Assembly: GCA_032622095.1 (NCBI GenBank)
Contig: CP136069.1
Coordinates: 46,784,194-46,848,193, forward strand
DNA from: Siphonodentalium dalli
Taxonomy: Eukaryota > Mollusca > Scaphopoda > Gadilida > Siphonodentaliidae
Direction of reading: 5' to 3'
DNA: 64,000 bases
A model generated the notes under the pieces. The model saw nothing but the letters and a program-made list of their open reading frames with translations, was not told where the DNA came from and made no database searches. The position numbers and the translations under genes were made by a program. This document shows positions 45,641-55,419 of the stretch, piece after piece. Numbering within the stretch: the stretch's first letter is position 1; the number at the start of each line of letters is the position of its first letter.

Positions 45641-45737
45641 CTGCACTGTTTTTCCAATGTTATACCCCTTCCCTGTCACAACATCAAAACGTTCATATGT
45701 TTTGTACTGGTTGAATATGATCGTTATACGGGCGACG
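45641..45737 (-). CDS. Candidate internal exon, unidentified
   Basis: On the minus strand, an acceptor-like TTCTCCAACCCAG is followed by 97 bp and a donor CAG|GTAATA. One base plus 32 codons read VARITIIFNQYKTYERFDV and continue to NIGKTVQ, with plausible protein character. It lies 581 bp downstream of the LRAT-like exon on the same strand and could belong to that gene. However, the splice phases do not match directly (that exon ends in phase 0, this one starts with one spare base), so a further exon would be needed. Confidence 0.27.
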
Positions 45738-46317
45738 CTGGGTTGGAGAATCATGACATGGTCTACGTGCGGTGACGCGTTATGCAGTAGGTCCCTAGAT
45801 TTGCGTAGATCCCCGTAGGTCACTCAATTCGCGTAGGTCCCCGCAGTAATGCAATATATAGTAGGTCTACATGATTTATTGACTGATAAAATGGATTGAT
45901 ACCACTAAATGATCATGTTAGATGTTACTTTGCAATTTGTTTTTTATAATTAATTTCTGAAATCTGATGGGTTTGTTTGCTTAGTGTCATAGTGATACTT
46001 AGAGGATCATGAAGCCAAACTAAAATTACGTGATTTCTGATGCATATCGCAGTACCCGTCTACGTGTACATGTGATAACCATCATTCAAATCTCGATGTA
46101 ATGCTTGTAATGATTCAATGTCTGTTTAGTTTAATGTGAACCAAGGGTCGGTCTGTCTGTATATGTATTGTCTTTATATCTACGATCTATGATTTATGAG
46201 AAATAAACTAATGAATGATTGGACGGCTTATATATGTTGCCGTAATGCACCATGCATCTTACCAACTGAGCCACCCCCCCCCCCCCCCCCCACAAGAACC
46301 ACTGAATATGTTCTCAC
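45738..46317. other. Intergenic or intronic stretch
   Basis: If the flanking exons are one gene, this is mostly intron. A C-run of about 18 lies at 46273-46291. GTAGGTCCC- and CGTAGGTCCCCG-like words repeat three or four times near 45785-45845. Confidence 0.35.
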
Positions 46318-46710
46318 CTGGTCGCTCCATCCTCGTCCATACTTCCATAGCGTCACGTAATATTCAGAGTTCTTTGACAACAAATTATATTGCAGTTTAT
46401 CACCAATATTCGCCCGTACATTTTTCACCACTTGGTCCGTTGGCAGCGGTTTCAGTCCCCTCTGTTTGGCAGGGACCTCTTTATTGTTTATTCTCAAGTG
46501 GCAACCTTCGCTGATGTTCGACAACGTGCATCTCTTCACAACCGCCTCATTTTCAGATATGTCCGCACGATCTCTACACAAAACAACCACCTCGTCATGC
46601 GAAACGTAGACAGCCCATCGTGAATACAGAATGTTGTCAACCTCGATGACGTCACCGACGTTAGCTCCACGTAAACTGTCGGGAGATACGAAATCTCCGA
46701 GCTGTATCAT
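46318..46710 (-). CDS. LRAT/PLAAT-like exon, likely catalytically dead
   Basis: 131 codons from an ATG at 46710 to a strong donor (GACCAG|GTGAGA; last exon base 46318). LRAT/PLAAT proteins (NlpC/P60 fold) transfer acyl groups from phospholipids using two His and one Cys. The frame shows the family signatures GDVIEV (19-24), a SRWAVYV strand (30-36), RINN (73-76) and LLSKNSEYYVTLWKYG (110-125) before GWSDQ. In active members the first has His before Trp, a second His follows, and the third block is Asn-Cys-Glu-His. Here these positions are Arg31, about Val43, and Ser115 with Tyr at 117. It is either a pseudoenzyme or a decaying copy; the open frame favours the former. Start uncertain: an acceptor (GATACAG) lies 9 bp into the frame. 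No membrane segment is in this exon. Confidence 0.62.
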
Positions 46711-48770
46711 AATATAGTTAATCAGTTCGTGCTTCCAAAAACTCTATCAATGTAATTGAGTCAAGACATGCGAATATTTCAAAAAAACTTCAATCCTTTG
46801 AAATTCGGAAAATTATTTATCCTTTGAGACACGAAAGTCCACTTTAATGACTGTATCCTGTTCGAATGCACAACCTTGCGATGAAATTTGTCCTTGATTC
46901 GAAGGCTTCAGATATCAAAATGCACTTTTGTATTGTTCAGTGTACTGTTAAACAGGAAGTGCATTTACACCATCGAAACAACAGCGTTTAGAAGGTCACA
47001 AATTCGCAATGAATATTTTTTTTCGTATGTCCTCCTAAACAACGTATTATACAGATAATCTGCAATGTCACATATTATTCACGAATCACTGCTAATGGTT
47101 TTGTATGAATATAAGATCAGTGCTCACAGTGTCTTGTTAATCCACAACAAGCAATCCGTGTTACTGTGTCACAACCACCACGCGTGGATAAACGCGTTCT
47201 GGAATTTTCCACCCGCGGGAATTTTTATTCCGATAATTAGATGCGGACGCGCTGCTTCTAATGCTCAGCGATATTGTGTTCATAACTGTTTTATTCATTA
47301 GAAGGCGTGTAGTTCAAGCGTGACAGGGAGTTTAATCAATACAAAGGGTGCATGTTTTCGCTTAAACCTAAAAAAAATGGATAAATATTTATTTTATAAC
47401 AAAAACATGCGGTTGCAAAATGTAAACAATAATATTGTGGTTGGAATTCCCCCCAGCTGCAGACGAGTCCAATCGGCAATGCGAGTACAGGAAGGTTGTA
47501 CCCAAGCGATATTCTTGATATATAATGCTTGTTATTACTATCTAAAACAGCCGTTGAGATGGCGGTAGTGAAAAGACAGAATACAATATAAATGACTCAG
47601 TTGTTTTGAATATTCCGACGCTTCATTATGATGTTTATGATTTTTGAAGTTGGTAACAGTATCTGAGTTCACCTGTGTGACCGATAGTGGGCTGACTCGG
47701 CATAATTAGGTATCATCGACCGCTTTGCTGTTTAGATTAGAATATAATTATTAACCTGATGTATCAAGGTCTCCGAATGGAATAACAATTTAATCAGAGG
47801 TAGAGACTACAAATACAGGCGGTTGGGGGTAAAATAATGAGTTGTGGGATTAACTTGCAAATTGTTTGATTTTTTAATCACATATAGTTCTAACGAAAAC
47901 AAAAGAGTCCAATAATTGTCTTAAAACGGGTACCGCAAGAATTGTCTTAAAACCTGTCCACAGCCATTCAATACTTATACTCATTATAGTAGTTACTTAT
48001 TTGAATATTGCCCATGCGAATAGGCACGTACTCAATATACTATATCGAGTACTAAGCGCCTGGGTATTATTCCAAGCTACTCGGCATTCTCTTTTCATTT
48101 GTATATGATAGAAGGCGGCGCATGCATGCGTGGGAGAAACTTCGCCCCCCCCTTTCGTGTACGTGGGCTCTGTTGATTTCCAAGAGGTGTATATATATAT
48201 ATCTTGAGATCCGATCTCCGTTCTTGGCACCGCTGACATTGTTAACATTTTTAAAGAGTATTTTTTAAAGAGCTCTGTTTTTTTCTTCTTCTCGAAAACA
48301 AAAGTTATTTTAAAGAGAGCCCCCACCCCCACAGAAGAAGTGATTTTGAAGAGCGTGTTTTAATGAGCGTTTTATTTCACGAAGAAGTGATTTAAAAGAG
48401 CGACCACAAACCCCACCATGCAAGCCCAACCACATGCACAATGCGTGAATTTGAATTATATCAGACCGAAGTTTTTCACTTGTGGCGTTGTAAAATGTAT
48501 CAGAAAATTACGCTATTTAGTCGAAAGTAAACAGTTAACACATGCTTCGTAGCCACTAATTCGGGTTAGCAGCTTCCCTCGTTGCCATTCGATATGGGGA
48601 CAGGGACGTTGCTAGTATGTCTTCGTTAGGGGGTGTCCACCTTTAAATTCCCAACTGCCCCCCCCCCCCCCCCTGAACAAGACAAAACTCCCCATGTTCG
48701 CGAAATAACTTTCGAACTGATACCTTAAATGTTCTAAGTATTGGTAATTTCCTACCTGACATCCCACCCC
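46711..48770. other. Gene-free stretch
   Basis: No supported exon. 48240-48420 has recurring AAAGAGCG/GAAGAAGTGATTT words; a C-run lies near 48661. Any upstream exons of the LRAT-like gene were not recognised here. Confidence 0.35.
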
Positions 48771-49150
48771 TTAACCCTTTACCCAACAGAAGGGCCCTGT
48801 GCCAATGCATTCTCTTATATATGCGAGTCGACCATAGGTCGCCTCGCATATATAAGAGAATGCATTGGCTTAACACATTAAAAATTATAAAATTGTTAAA
48901 GAATGTAAGAATTTTTTATTTTTTTTAGGCCAATGCATTCTCTTAAATATGCGAGGCGACCTATGGTCGACTCGCATATATAAGAGAATGCATTGGCACA
49001 GGGCATAACTGTAACTATCACAATGTGGTCAAGGAGCCGGTTCCAATGATATCCATATTTGTATGGTTCTATTGAGACAGACCGAAGATATTTTAGGCTG
49101 TTGAAGCTTTATTTGGCCGGTTTTGGCCGTTTTGTTGGGTAAAGGGTTAA
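48771..49150. mobile_element. TTAA element A4 with two hairpins, complete (380 bp)
   Basis: TTAA at 48771-48774 and 49147-49150, ends as in A3. Palindromes at 48802-48868 and 48930-48996. The spacer between hairpins is shorter than in A3, which explains the 19-bp difference. One arm has TTAAATATG for TTATATATG, breaking a single pair. Confidence 0.92.
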
Positions 49151-50564
49151 AGCTGGAAAAATTCCAACTGATGATAGCCATTTCATACCACAATTTTGAC
49201 CAAAAGTACAAACATAAGCCGTTGATCTAAAAACAACATATTCGTCACGAATTACTGGTTGGAAAATCAAACATTGAGAACAATTTCCATATATATGTGG
49301 TGTGAAATTTCCAAATAATATTGTGCCAGGCATGAAATTTCCAACCGTTGGAAGTTTTGACCAAAGTTGCGGGTGATGAGTGGGTCCCCATGCGTATCCA
49401 AAATAACACGGTGATAAAATATATATCTTTAAAGAACGAGTTGTAATATTTACCGTTATTGGCAAGCTATGGCAACATTTAGTAAAAAAAATCATTTTCT
49501 CATATACGATCTTTAGAATTGTGGACGATCGACGCTCTTCATTTAATTAAACCAGCACAGGTGTCGCTTCTGTGAAATTCCGACGATCATAATTATTTCG
49601 GAGAAATATTTAAATATTTAACAAAAAAATTGTTAATGTTCAGCTTACCATGCACGCAAATAAAAAAGGGGAAATTGCAATCAGCATCATGTGTATGGCA
49701 CATACAGGGATCGAGAAAATCTACAAAAGCAACCATAAATATTTCGTTGAAAACGAGTAAAATCTATCATATACAATTGAGAACGCTCTTTATCGTGTAC
49801 CCCTTTTTGGCGATGGTCATAGACGATCATTGGAATGATTAGTAATGGACACTGACAAAAAATCAAAACGTATTATATCTTTCTCTTCCGAAAGTCATGC
49901 AAAATCTGACCAGCAAATCCTCACATTGATGGTCTAACCCAATTGACAAGGGCCAACCCGACCCGGGACAATCCACACACCACAGGGAAACATGATTATG
50001 TGGAACGTAATAATGTAGTATGCTATATTAAACAATATATAGACATACAACATATTTACATGAAAACGGAATATATGAATATGTTACTTGGTGTTAATAT
50101 TCAGATAGTTGCAATCATGGGTATATAATATGATCTTGAGGGCGTTACCATTTCTGACATTGGTTTTCTTGTTGACATATTAACACACGCGTTTGTCACA
50201 AGTAAACAGTAGACTGTCGCCCTGAATTCACGTATCGGGTCAATAACCATGTCACTGCATGCAGATGGGTATTTAACATGATAACATAATGACAATTATA
50301 TTGTAACTTAGGTGAACCGAATGGGTCAACCGTGGTGATATAGGTTACACTGGGGTAAATATTTTCCATAGGCTTCAATGATAACGTTTGTTGATGTGCA
50401 TCAAAGGCCAAATGGAAAATGTTCAAAATGCTTTCACATTATGTGAGCTTGGCATCTGTGGAAACTTCACTATTTACCCTTTATGGAACCCCAGACAGAG
50501 AGAACGATGCACCGATGACTGTCGTCTGCTTGGGTCTGCGTGAGGCCCCACAGGGGAGTGCTAT
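49151..50564. other. Gene-free stretch
   Basis: GAACGCTCTTTAT at 49781 matches the motif found in J1, J2 and the Gypsy leader. No gene or RNA supported. Confidence 0.35.
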
Positions 50565-50823
50565 ATAGCCCTTTTATGACGAGCGTCACGCTGGTGCAGC
50601 ATTAAAGACCATGTGCCAATGTATTCTCTTATATATGCGAGTTTCCCATAGGGAACCTCGCATATATAAGAGAATACGCTGGCTTACAATGTCAATGTAA
50701 ATATTGTTAGGCCAATGTATTCTATATATGCGAGGCTTCCTATGGCAGACCCCACATAGAAGAGAATGCATTGGTACAGGGTTTTAGCATATTTTCAGGA
50801 AGCTGCAGTCATGGAATGGTTAA
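50565..50823. mobile_element. TTAA-type element C2 with two hairpins
   Basis: Right end AGTCATGGAATGGTTAA with TTAA at 50820-50823. Left end CCCTTTTATGACGAGCG, its TTAA mutated. Palindromes at 50616-50682 (centre TTTCCCATAGGGAAC) and 50712-50774 (a decayed arm). Same design as C1, including GTGCAGCATTAA near the left end. Confidence 0.75.
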
Positions 50824-51879
50824 GGAATGGGCCCCTTGGCAAATGGAGTTTGTGGGAGAATGAATCTTTGAATTTCTGTGTGAACATGTTTCTTTTCAAT
50901 TCATTCAACAAAATTTAATCACAGCCAGTAGTGTTTTAACTGTATCTTCTTTTACGCACCCGGTAGGGGAGAGGGAGTAGTACAAATTTGTAGGAAGGTA
51001 TGCCGTTTTTTTTTATTCTGGCATTTTCGATGACCCACCACCCCCAAACCTGCGAAAACAAATATATTTTACTCCCAATATCTCGGCACCCACCCCCGAA
51101 ATTTCATTAATTTTGGTCTAAAACCACATAATACCCTACTGATATCACTCACATGACTTAGAAATTATCTCCTTAGTTCAAATGACAGTTTAACCTGTTG
51201 CAGAAGCTGTTTTAATAAGCCTTTTTACTGGTTCGCGATTTTCAAGATGGCCGATGGTTCCATATGGTCCGATTCCTAGCTTTTTATCCAACCCACCGGT
51301 AAAAGCCGGTAAAAGGTCAAAGTTGAGAAGTAGCATTCATTTCGACCATTTGTAAACATTCGACAGCTGAGTGCGAGAATTTTTTATCAACATTTTATGG
51401 CTTAATTTCATTTATTCTGAGTGCAACTACGTGTTTAAGAATTGTTTTGTGGCCATGTCATCTATAGAGTTAGGATCTGGTGACGATGCAGACATTCAGA
51501 CGCCCTTTTTGTCAACGAACTTCCCATAAGTTACTGATAATATAAATAGCGAGTTCTTGCGTTAAAAAAATAACTCAAAAACATACGTGATACATCCAAT
51601 CCATCTACTGTGCGAAACCTACGTATTGTATGTATCCAGGGTGAGTGTTTGCTAATAAACAATCAATCAATAATTAGTTTTATGAAGTTCTCGCACCTGC
51701 GATTCGATAACGACCTGTTGCCATTTTATTTTGGGAATTCCCAGGCTGGAGTCATATGCTAAAAATAGATGCTACTTGTTAACTTTGACCTCCGGAGACC
51801 AAATGGCGGATTCGCCGCGAGTAAGTGAAATCACTTATTGAGAAAAAAATGGTTAATGCAGGCAAATATGATGATATTT
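50824..51879. other. Gene-free stretch with one arm of a 2-kb inverted pair
   Basis: 51153-51236 (AGAAATTATCTCCTTAGTTC) matches the reverse complement of about 53044-53131. The pair encloses R copy 2 and B1, so both arms may be ends or insertions of one composite element. No gene seen. Confidence 0.45.
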
Positions 51880-53372
51880 TTTCAAATACTGATAGGCATT
51901 TGTCTACCACATGCATGCATGCTAGATCTAAGTTCTAACCGGGTGGTCAACTTCCATACTGCTAAATGGGAACTCGAACGCATCAATGTAGTGGACAAAT
52001 ACAGTAACCCACCAGAAGTTGATAGGTACATATGCAACACTAGTATAAGGTATTTGAATCCAAGTTTACAAAAGGAAGTAGTTACACATATCCCAGCATA
52101 CCAACTGCATATCCAGTGTGATATCATTCCCCCTGCAAGCTAAATTACATGAACCGAACATGTTTTGGCTATTTAAGCTGATAACATTTCAGGATAGTAA
52201 ACTCAATCTTGACTTCTGAGTCACTGTTGACATTGTGTAGACATATGTGACCCGCCATATCAAATCCAGTCGGAAGTCGGGATTTTTTTTACCCTGTACC
52301 AATGCATTCTCTTATATATGCGAGTCGACCATAGGTCGCCTCGCATATATAAGAGAATGCATTGGCCTAACAAAGTTTTATCATGTTTTTTAAATAAATG
52401 TTTCTTACAATTTTTAGGACATAAAATAAAAAAACATCCATTACCCTGCAGGGAGCCCCACACATATATAGAAGCACATAGCAGAGTGTCGTCTGCTCAT
52501 GTTTGTCTGGGGCTCTGTATGGGTGAAATTATAAAATTGTTAAAGAATACAAAAACAAATTATTAAAATTGTAAAAAATTGTTAGGCCAATGCATTCTCT
52601 TATATATGCGAGGCGACCTATGGTCGACTCGCATATATAAGAGAATGCATTGGCACAGGGTAAAAAAATCCCGACTCCGACTGGATTTGATATGGCGGGT
52701 CACATATTTGCAAACCTACAATGTAGGTCATTGAGCAGGATACACAATTTCTTAATATTTCCTGATTAGTCTGTCAACCAGCCCATCGTCTAGCATTATT
52801 CCATATCACTTTTGTTAGTCTACTGGAGCAACTTCTGTTATACTAAATGACAAGCAGACACTATACCCGACTTGGATAGTTTAGGTTTTGTGAGAGAAAC
52901 AGATCATCTGAGGTTAAAGACAAGAACAAATCACTGATTAGCTTGATGCACTGATGACAGTTATTTTCTAGCCATTGATATTCACAGTAATGTTTGACAG
53001 TTTGAGATAGTTGCTCGATCTTTTTCCATGCACATCTTAGAAAACCAGTAAAAAGGCTTATTAAAACAGCTTCTGAAACAGGTTAAACTGTCATTTGAAC
53101 TAAGGAGATAATTTCTAAGTCATAACCGTGTAAGGCGTGTAATGATATAGTCTTAAAGTTCTCAGTTACATCAGTCCAAGTTTATTAATTTCAGTTTTAC
53201 ATTTCTCGAAGTTTCTTTCCGAAGGGTGTTGGGAAAGAAGTTTTTCACCTCACTGTCCCACATACAATATGCCATAACTTAATGTCATCTCCACTGAGGC
53301 CCATATGGGGTCACAGAAACATAGATATGGTGTTTTTGCAGTTACAATATGTTTTAAACTGTTACAAATAAA
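51880..53372 (-). repeat. Diverged long repeat R, copy 2 (inverted partner of 10962-12860)
   Basis: Collinear on the minus strand with copy 1, with shared landmarks listed there. It is interrupted by element B1 (52246-52704). Copy 2 lacks H1 and the 11395-11930 block of copy 1. The two frames at 51838-52143 are not conserved as protein between copies. Confidence 0.75.
52246..52704. mobile_element. Palindromic TA-type element B1, complete (459 bp)
   Basis: Inverted ends TGTGACCCGCCATATCAAAT extend through CCAGTCGG. TA flanks both sides (52244-52245, 52705-52706), extendable to ATAT. Palindromes at 52299-52365 and 52587-52653 sit within CCCTGTACC...GGCACAGGG. The middle holds CCATTACCCTGCAGGGAGCC. 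No transposase. Because the ends differ fully from family A, this is a separate transposon family sharing the hairpin cassette. Confidence 0.88.
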
Positions 53373-53549
53373 TAACAATAAAAGGATGATTAACGTCTCC
53401 CGAAGGCGAATAGTTTATCCAAATTTTGATTCAAAAATAAAATTTCAATTTCATTTCATATTAATTAAAAAAAAAAACCCCAATGTTTTGTTAAATTGAG
53501 CTAGGAATTGAATCTAAAAAAAATTAAAAATAATGTTTTTTAACTGTTC

Positions 53550-53608
<59 letters not shown>
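53550..53608. repeat. (TA)n microsatellite
   Basis: About 25 uninterrupted TA units, 53555-53606, preceded by AT-rich sequence. Polymorphic length is expected. Confidence 0.95.
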
Positions 53609-53610
<2 letters not shown>

Positions 53611-53623
53611 AAAATAAAAATGT

Positions 53624-53704
53624 GTACACGTCATGTTCGCTGCTCTGGATTCTTACTCTCCGAATTGTGGGCAATAAGAATCTAGGCCGGCGAACATGAC
53701 GTGG
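53624..53704. repeat. Imperfect hairpin beside the microsatellite
   Basis: CACGTCATGTTCGC near 53627 pairs with GCGAACATGACGTG near 53690. Inner GGATTCTTA near 53648 pairs with TAAGAATC near 53676. The loop is about 19 bases. It could be a foldback remnant or an RNA hairpin. Confidence 0.5.
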
Positions 53705-54255
53705 CATTGTTCCCGAATAACTATTTGCATGCTCTGACCGACTTATAGCACAATTGACTGCATACAATGAGATTAACTGGAAATCGTCATTGAGCCTGTG
53801 CTGATCAAGACAACCAATCCGTGAGCTGAACCACTCCATTGCCAGCCATGTGAATTGGTGTGCTTTACGCGGACAATCGGGGAACGATTGTACCAATGGG
53901 ATTAATATAGATATGGTCATGGACGCCTGTCGGTCACGAACATAGAAGAACACGGATTCGAATACACCCAGACGTCTGAAGTGACTTAGGTTCCAGATAC
54001 CCTGATACAGTACGCGTCTTCGATGTTATTTCGCCTATAAGAGCTATGAACTGGCACGTGGCACATTACATGATTGATCATTTTCAATTATTGCGAGGCT
54101 AATTTCGGTCAAATATTTGTTGTAGAGTAAGTATAGGGCGTGATGCACATAGCATGTCATAAGTAGTTGGCGGTTGGAGATGACCTGTCCGATTTGGCAC
54201 CATGAAGCCATGTACGTTGATCGAACCCACGAACCCGTTATGTGATGACCAGATA
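53705..54255. other. Gene-free stretch
   Basis: A minus-strand frame (53609-53953) is open but begins in the hairpin and has no domain. No gene called. Confidence 0.35.
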
Positions 54256-54690
54256 TGTGACCCGCCATATCAAATCCAGTCGGAAGTCGGGATTTTTTTT
54301 ACCCTGTGCCAATGCATTCTCTTATATATGTCGCCTCGCATATATAAGAGAATGCATTGGCCTAACAATTTTTTTAAATAAATGTTTCTTACAATTTTTA
54401 GGACATAAAATAAAAAACATCCATTACCCTGCAGGGAGCCCCACACATATATATAAGCATATATAAGAGTGTCGTCTGCTCATGTTTGTCTGGGGCTCTG
54501 CATGGGTGAAATTATAAAATTGTTAAAGAATACAAGAAAAAATTATCAAAATTGTAAAATATTGTTAGGCCAATGCATTCTCTTATATATGCGAGGCGAC
54601 CTACGGTCGACTCGCATATATAAGAGAATGCATTGGCACAGGGTAAAAAAAAATCCCGACTTACGACTGGATTTGATATGGCGGGTCACA
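54256..54690. mobile_element. Palindromic TA-type element B2, complete (435 bp)
   Basis: Ends TGTGACCCGCCATATCAAAT as in B1, with TA flanks (54254-54255, 54691-54692). The first palindrome (54309-54360) has lost about 15 bp from one side of its centre, the kind of deletion expected when a hairpin is replicated. The second (54570-54636) is intact. Between them an extra ATATATAAGCATATATAAG lies where B1 has GAAGCACATAGCA. Confidence 0.88.
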
Positions 54691-54696
54691 TATCGA

Positions 54697-54962
54697 CTTT
54701 AAACCCCCGTGTGGGCCCAGGGTAGAATAAGCCTACCGCCCCACTGCGAGTGGTAAGAGTCCCCTAATGTGGCACCCTGTTTGCCGTGGGGTTCACCCCG
54801 TGAGGTGTGGTGTATGAGTCATGGATGTACTAGGGCGGCCGTACCGTGTAAGGCGTCTACCTGAGGATACGGCTTAGCTCATGGTCCACATTGGTCCCAC
54901 AGACGGGTGGTTGAGTTGACCGGGTTCAACCAATCGGCTAGTCAGCTTCTCCACGGTGTTTC
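54697..54962. other. GC-rich segment of unknown origin
   Basis: Clearly richer in G+C than the rest of the window, with CCCCCGTGTGGGCCCAGGG, GTGGGGTTCACCCCGTGAGG and GACCGGGTTCAACC. It contains short inverted words (GTGGGGTTCACCCC). No long ORF. It could be part of a LINE 5' end or a structured repeat; only one copy is in the window. Confidence 0.35.
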
Positions 54963-55198
54963 AGATTAAATTTTGTTATCTGTTGTATTGTTCGTCTGAT
55001 GTTTGAAGTACTATTTTCTGTTTTTTTTTATGCATGATGTTTCTTTTCTCTCTGTTCTCTCCTGTCTCCTTTGTGTTCGTCCCGATGATTGTTGAATCTG
55101 TATTGTTCACGCTATATATATATCTATATATGGGGAGGTATACGTAAGGTACGTATGTATGTGTGTTATAGACGTACGTATGTATGTATGAATGTGTG

Positions 55199-55419
55199 TT
55201 ATATACTAGAAAACTGCTCGACCGATCCGACTCAAATTTGGTATGTAGGCCAACTTTGATCCCGGGAACAAAATGGTCCAATTTCACGTGCGACCGTGCC
55301 CTTGACCTAGCTCATATACTCTCACGTAGGGATGTTTCTGGACAGAGGGTGTATATTCTGCCCAGACGGAGACGATGACAAAGAAATCCCTAAATCGCTC
55401 GGACGAAGACATCTGCTAG
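55199..55419. mobile_element. Helitron-like fragment N2
   Basis: Shares CCGATCCGACTCAAAT, TTTGATCCCGGGAACAA and AAGAAATCCCTAAATCG with N1, and ends GACGAAGACATCTGCTAG followed by T, as Helitron 3' ends do. The hairpin before CTAG is weaker than in N1. No protein domain. Confidence 0.45.

Noticed and set aside
46228-46317. C-terminal extension of the LRAT-like frame to 46228
   Set aside because: It runs past a strong splice donor into a poly-C tract that yields a glycine run, so the exon is ended at 46318.
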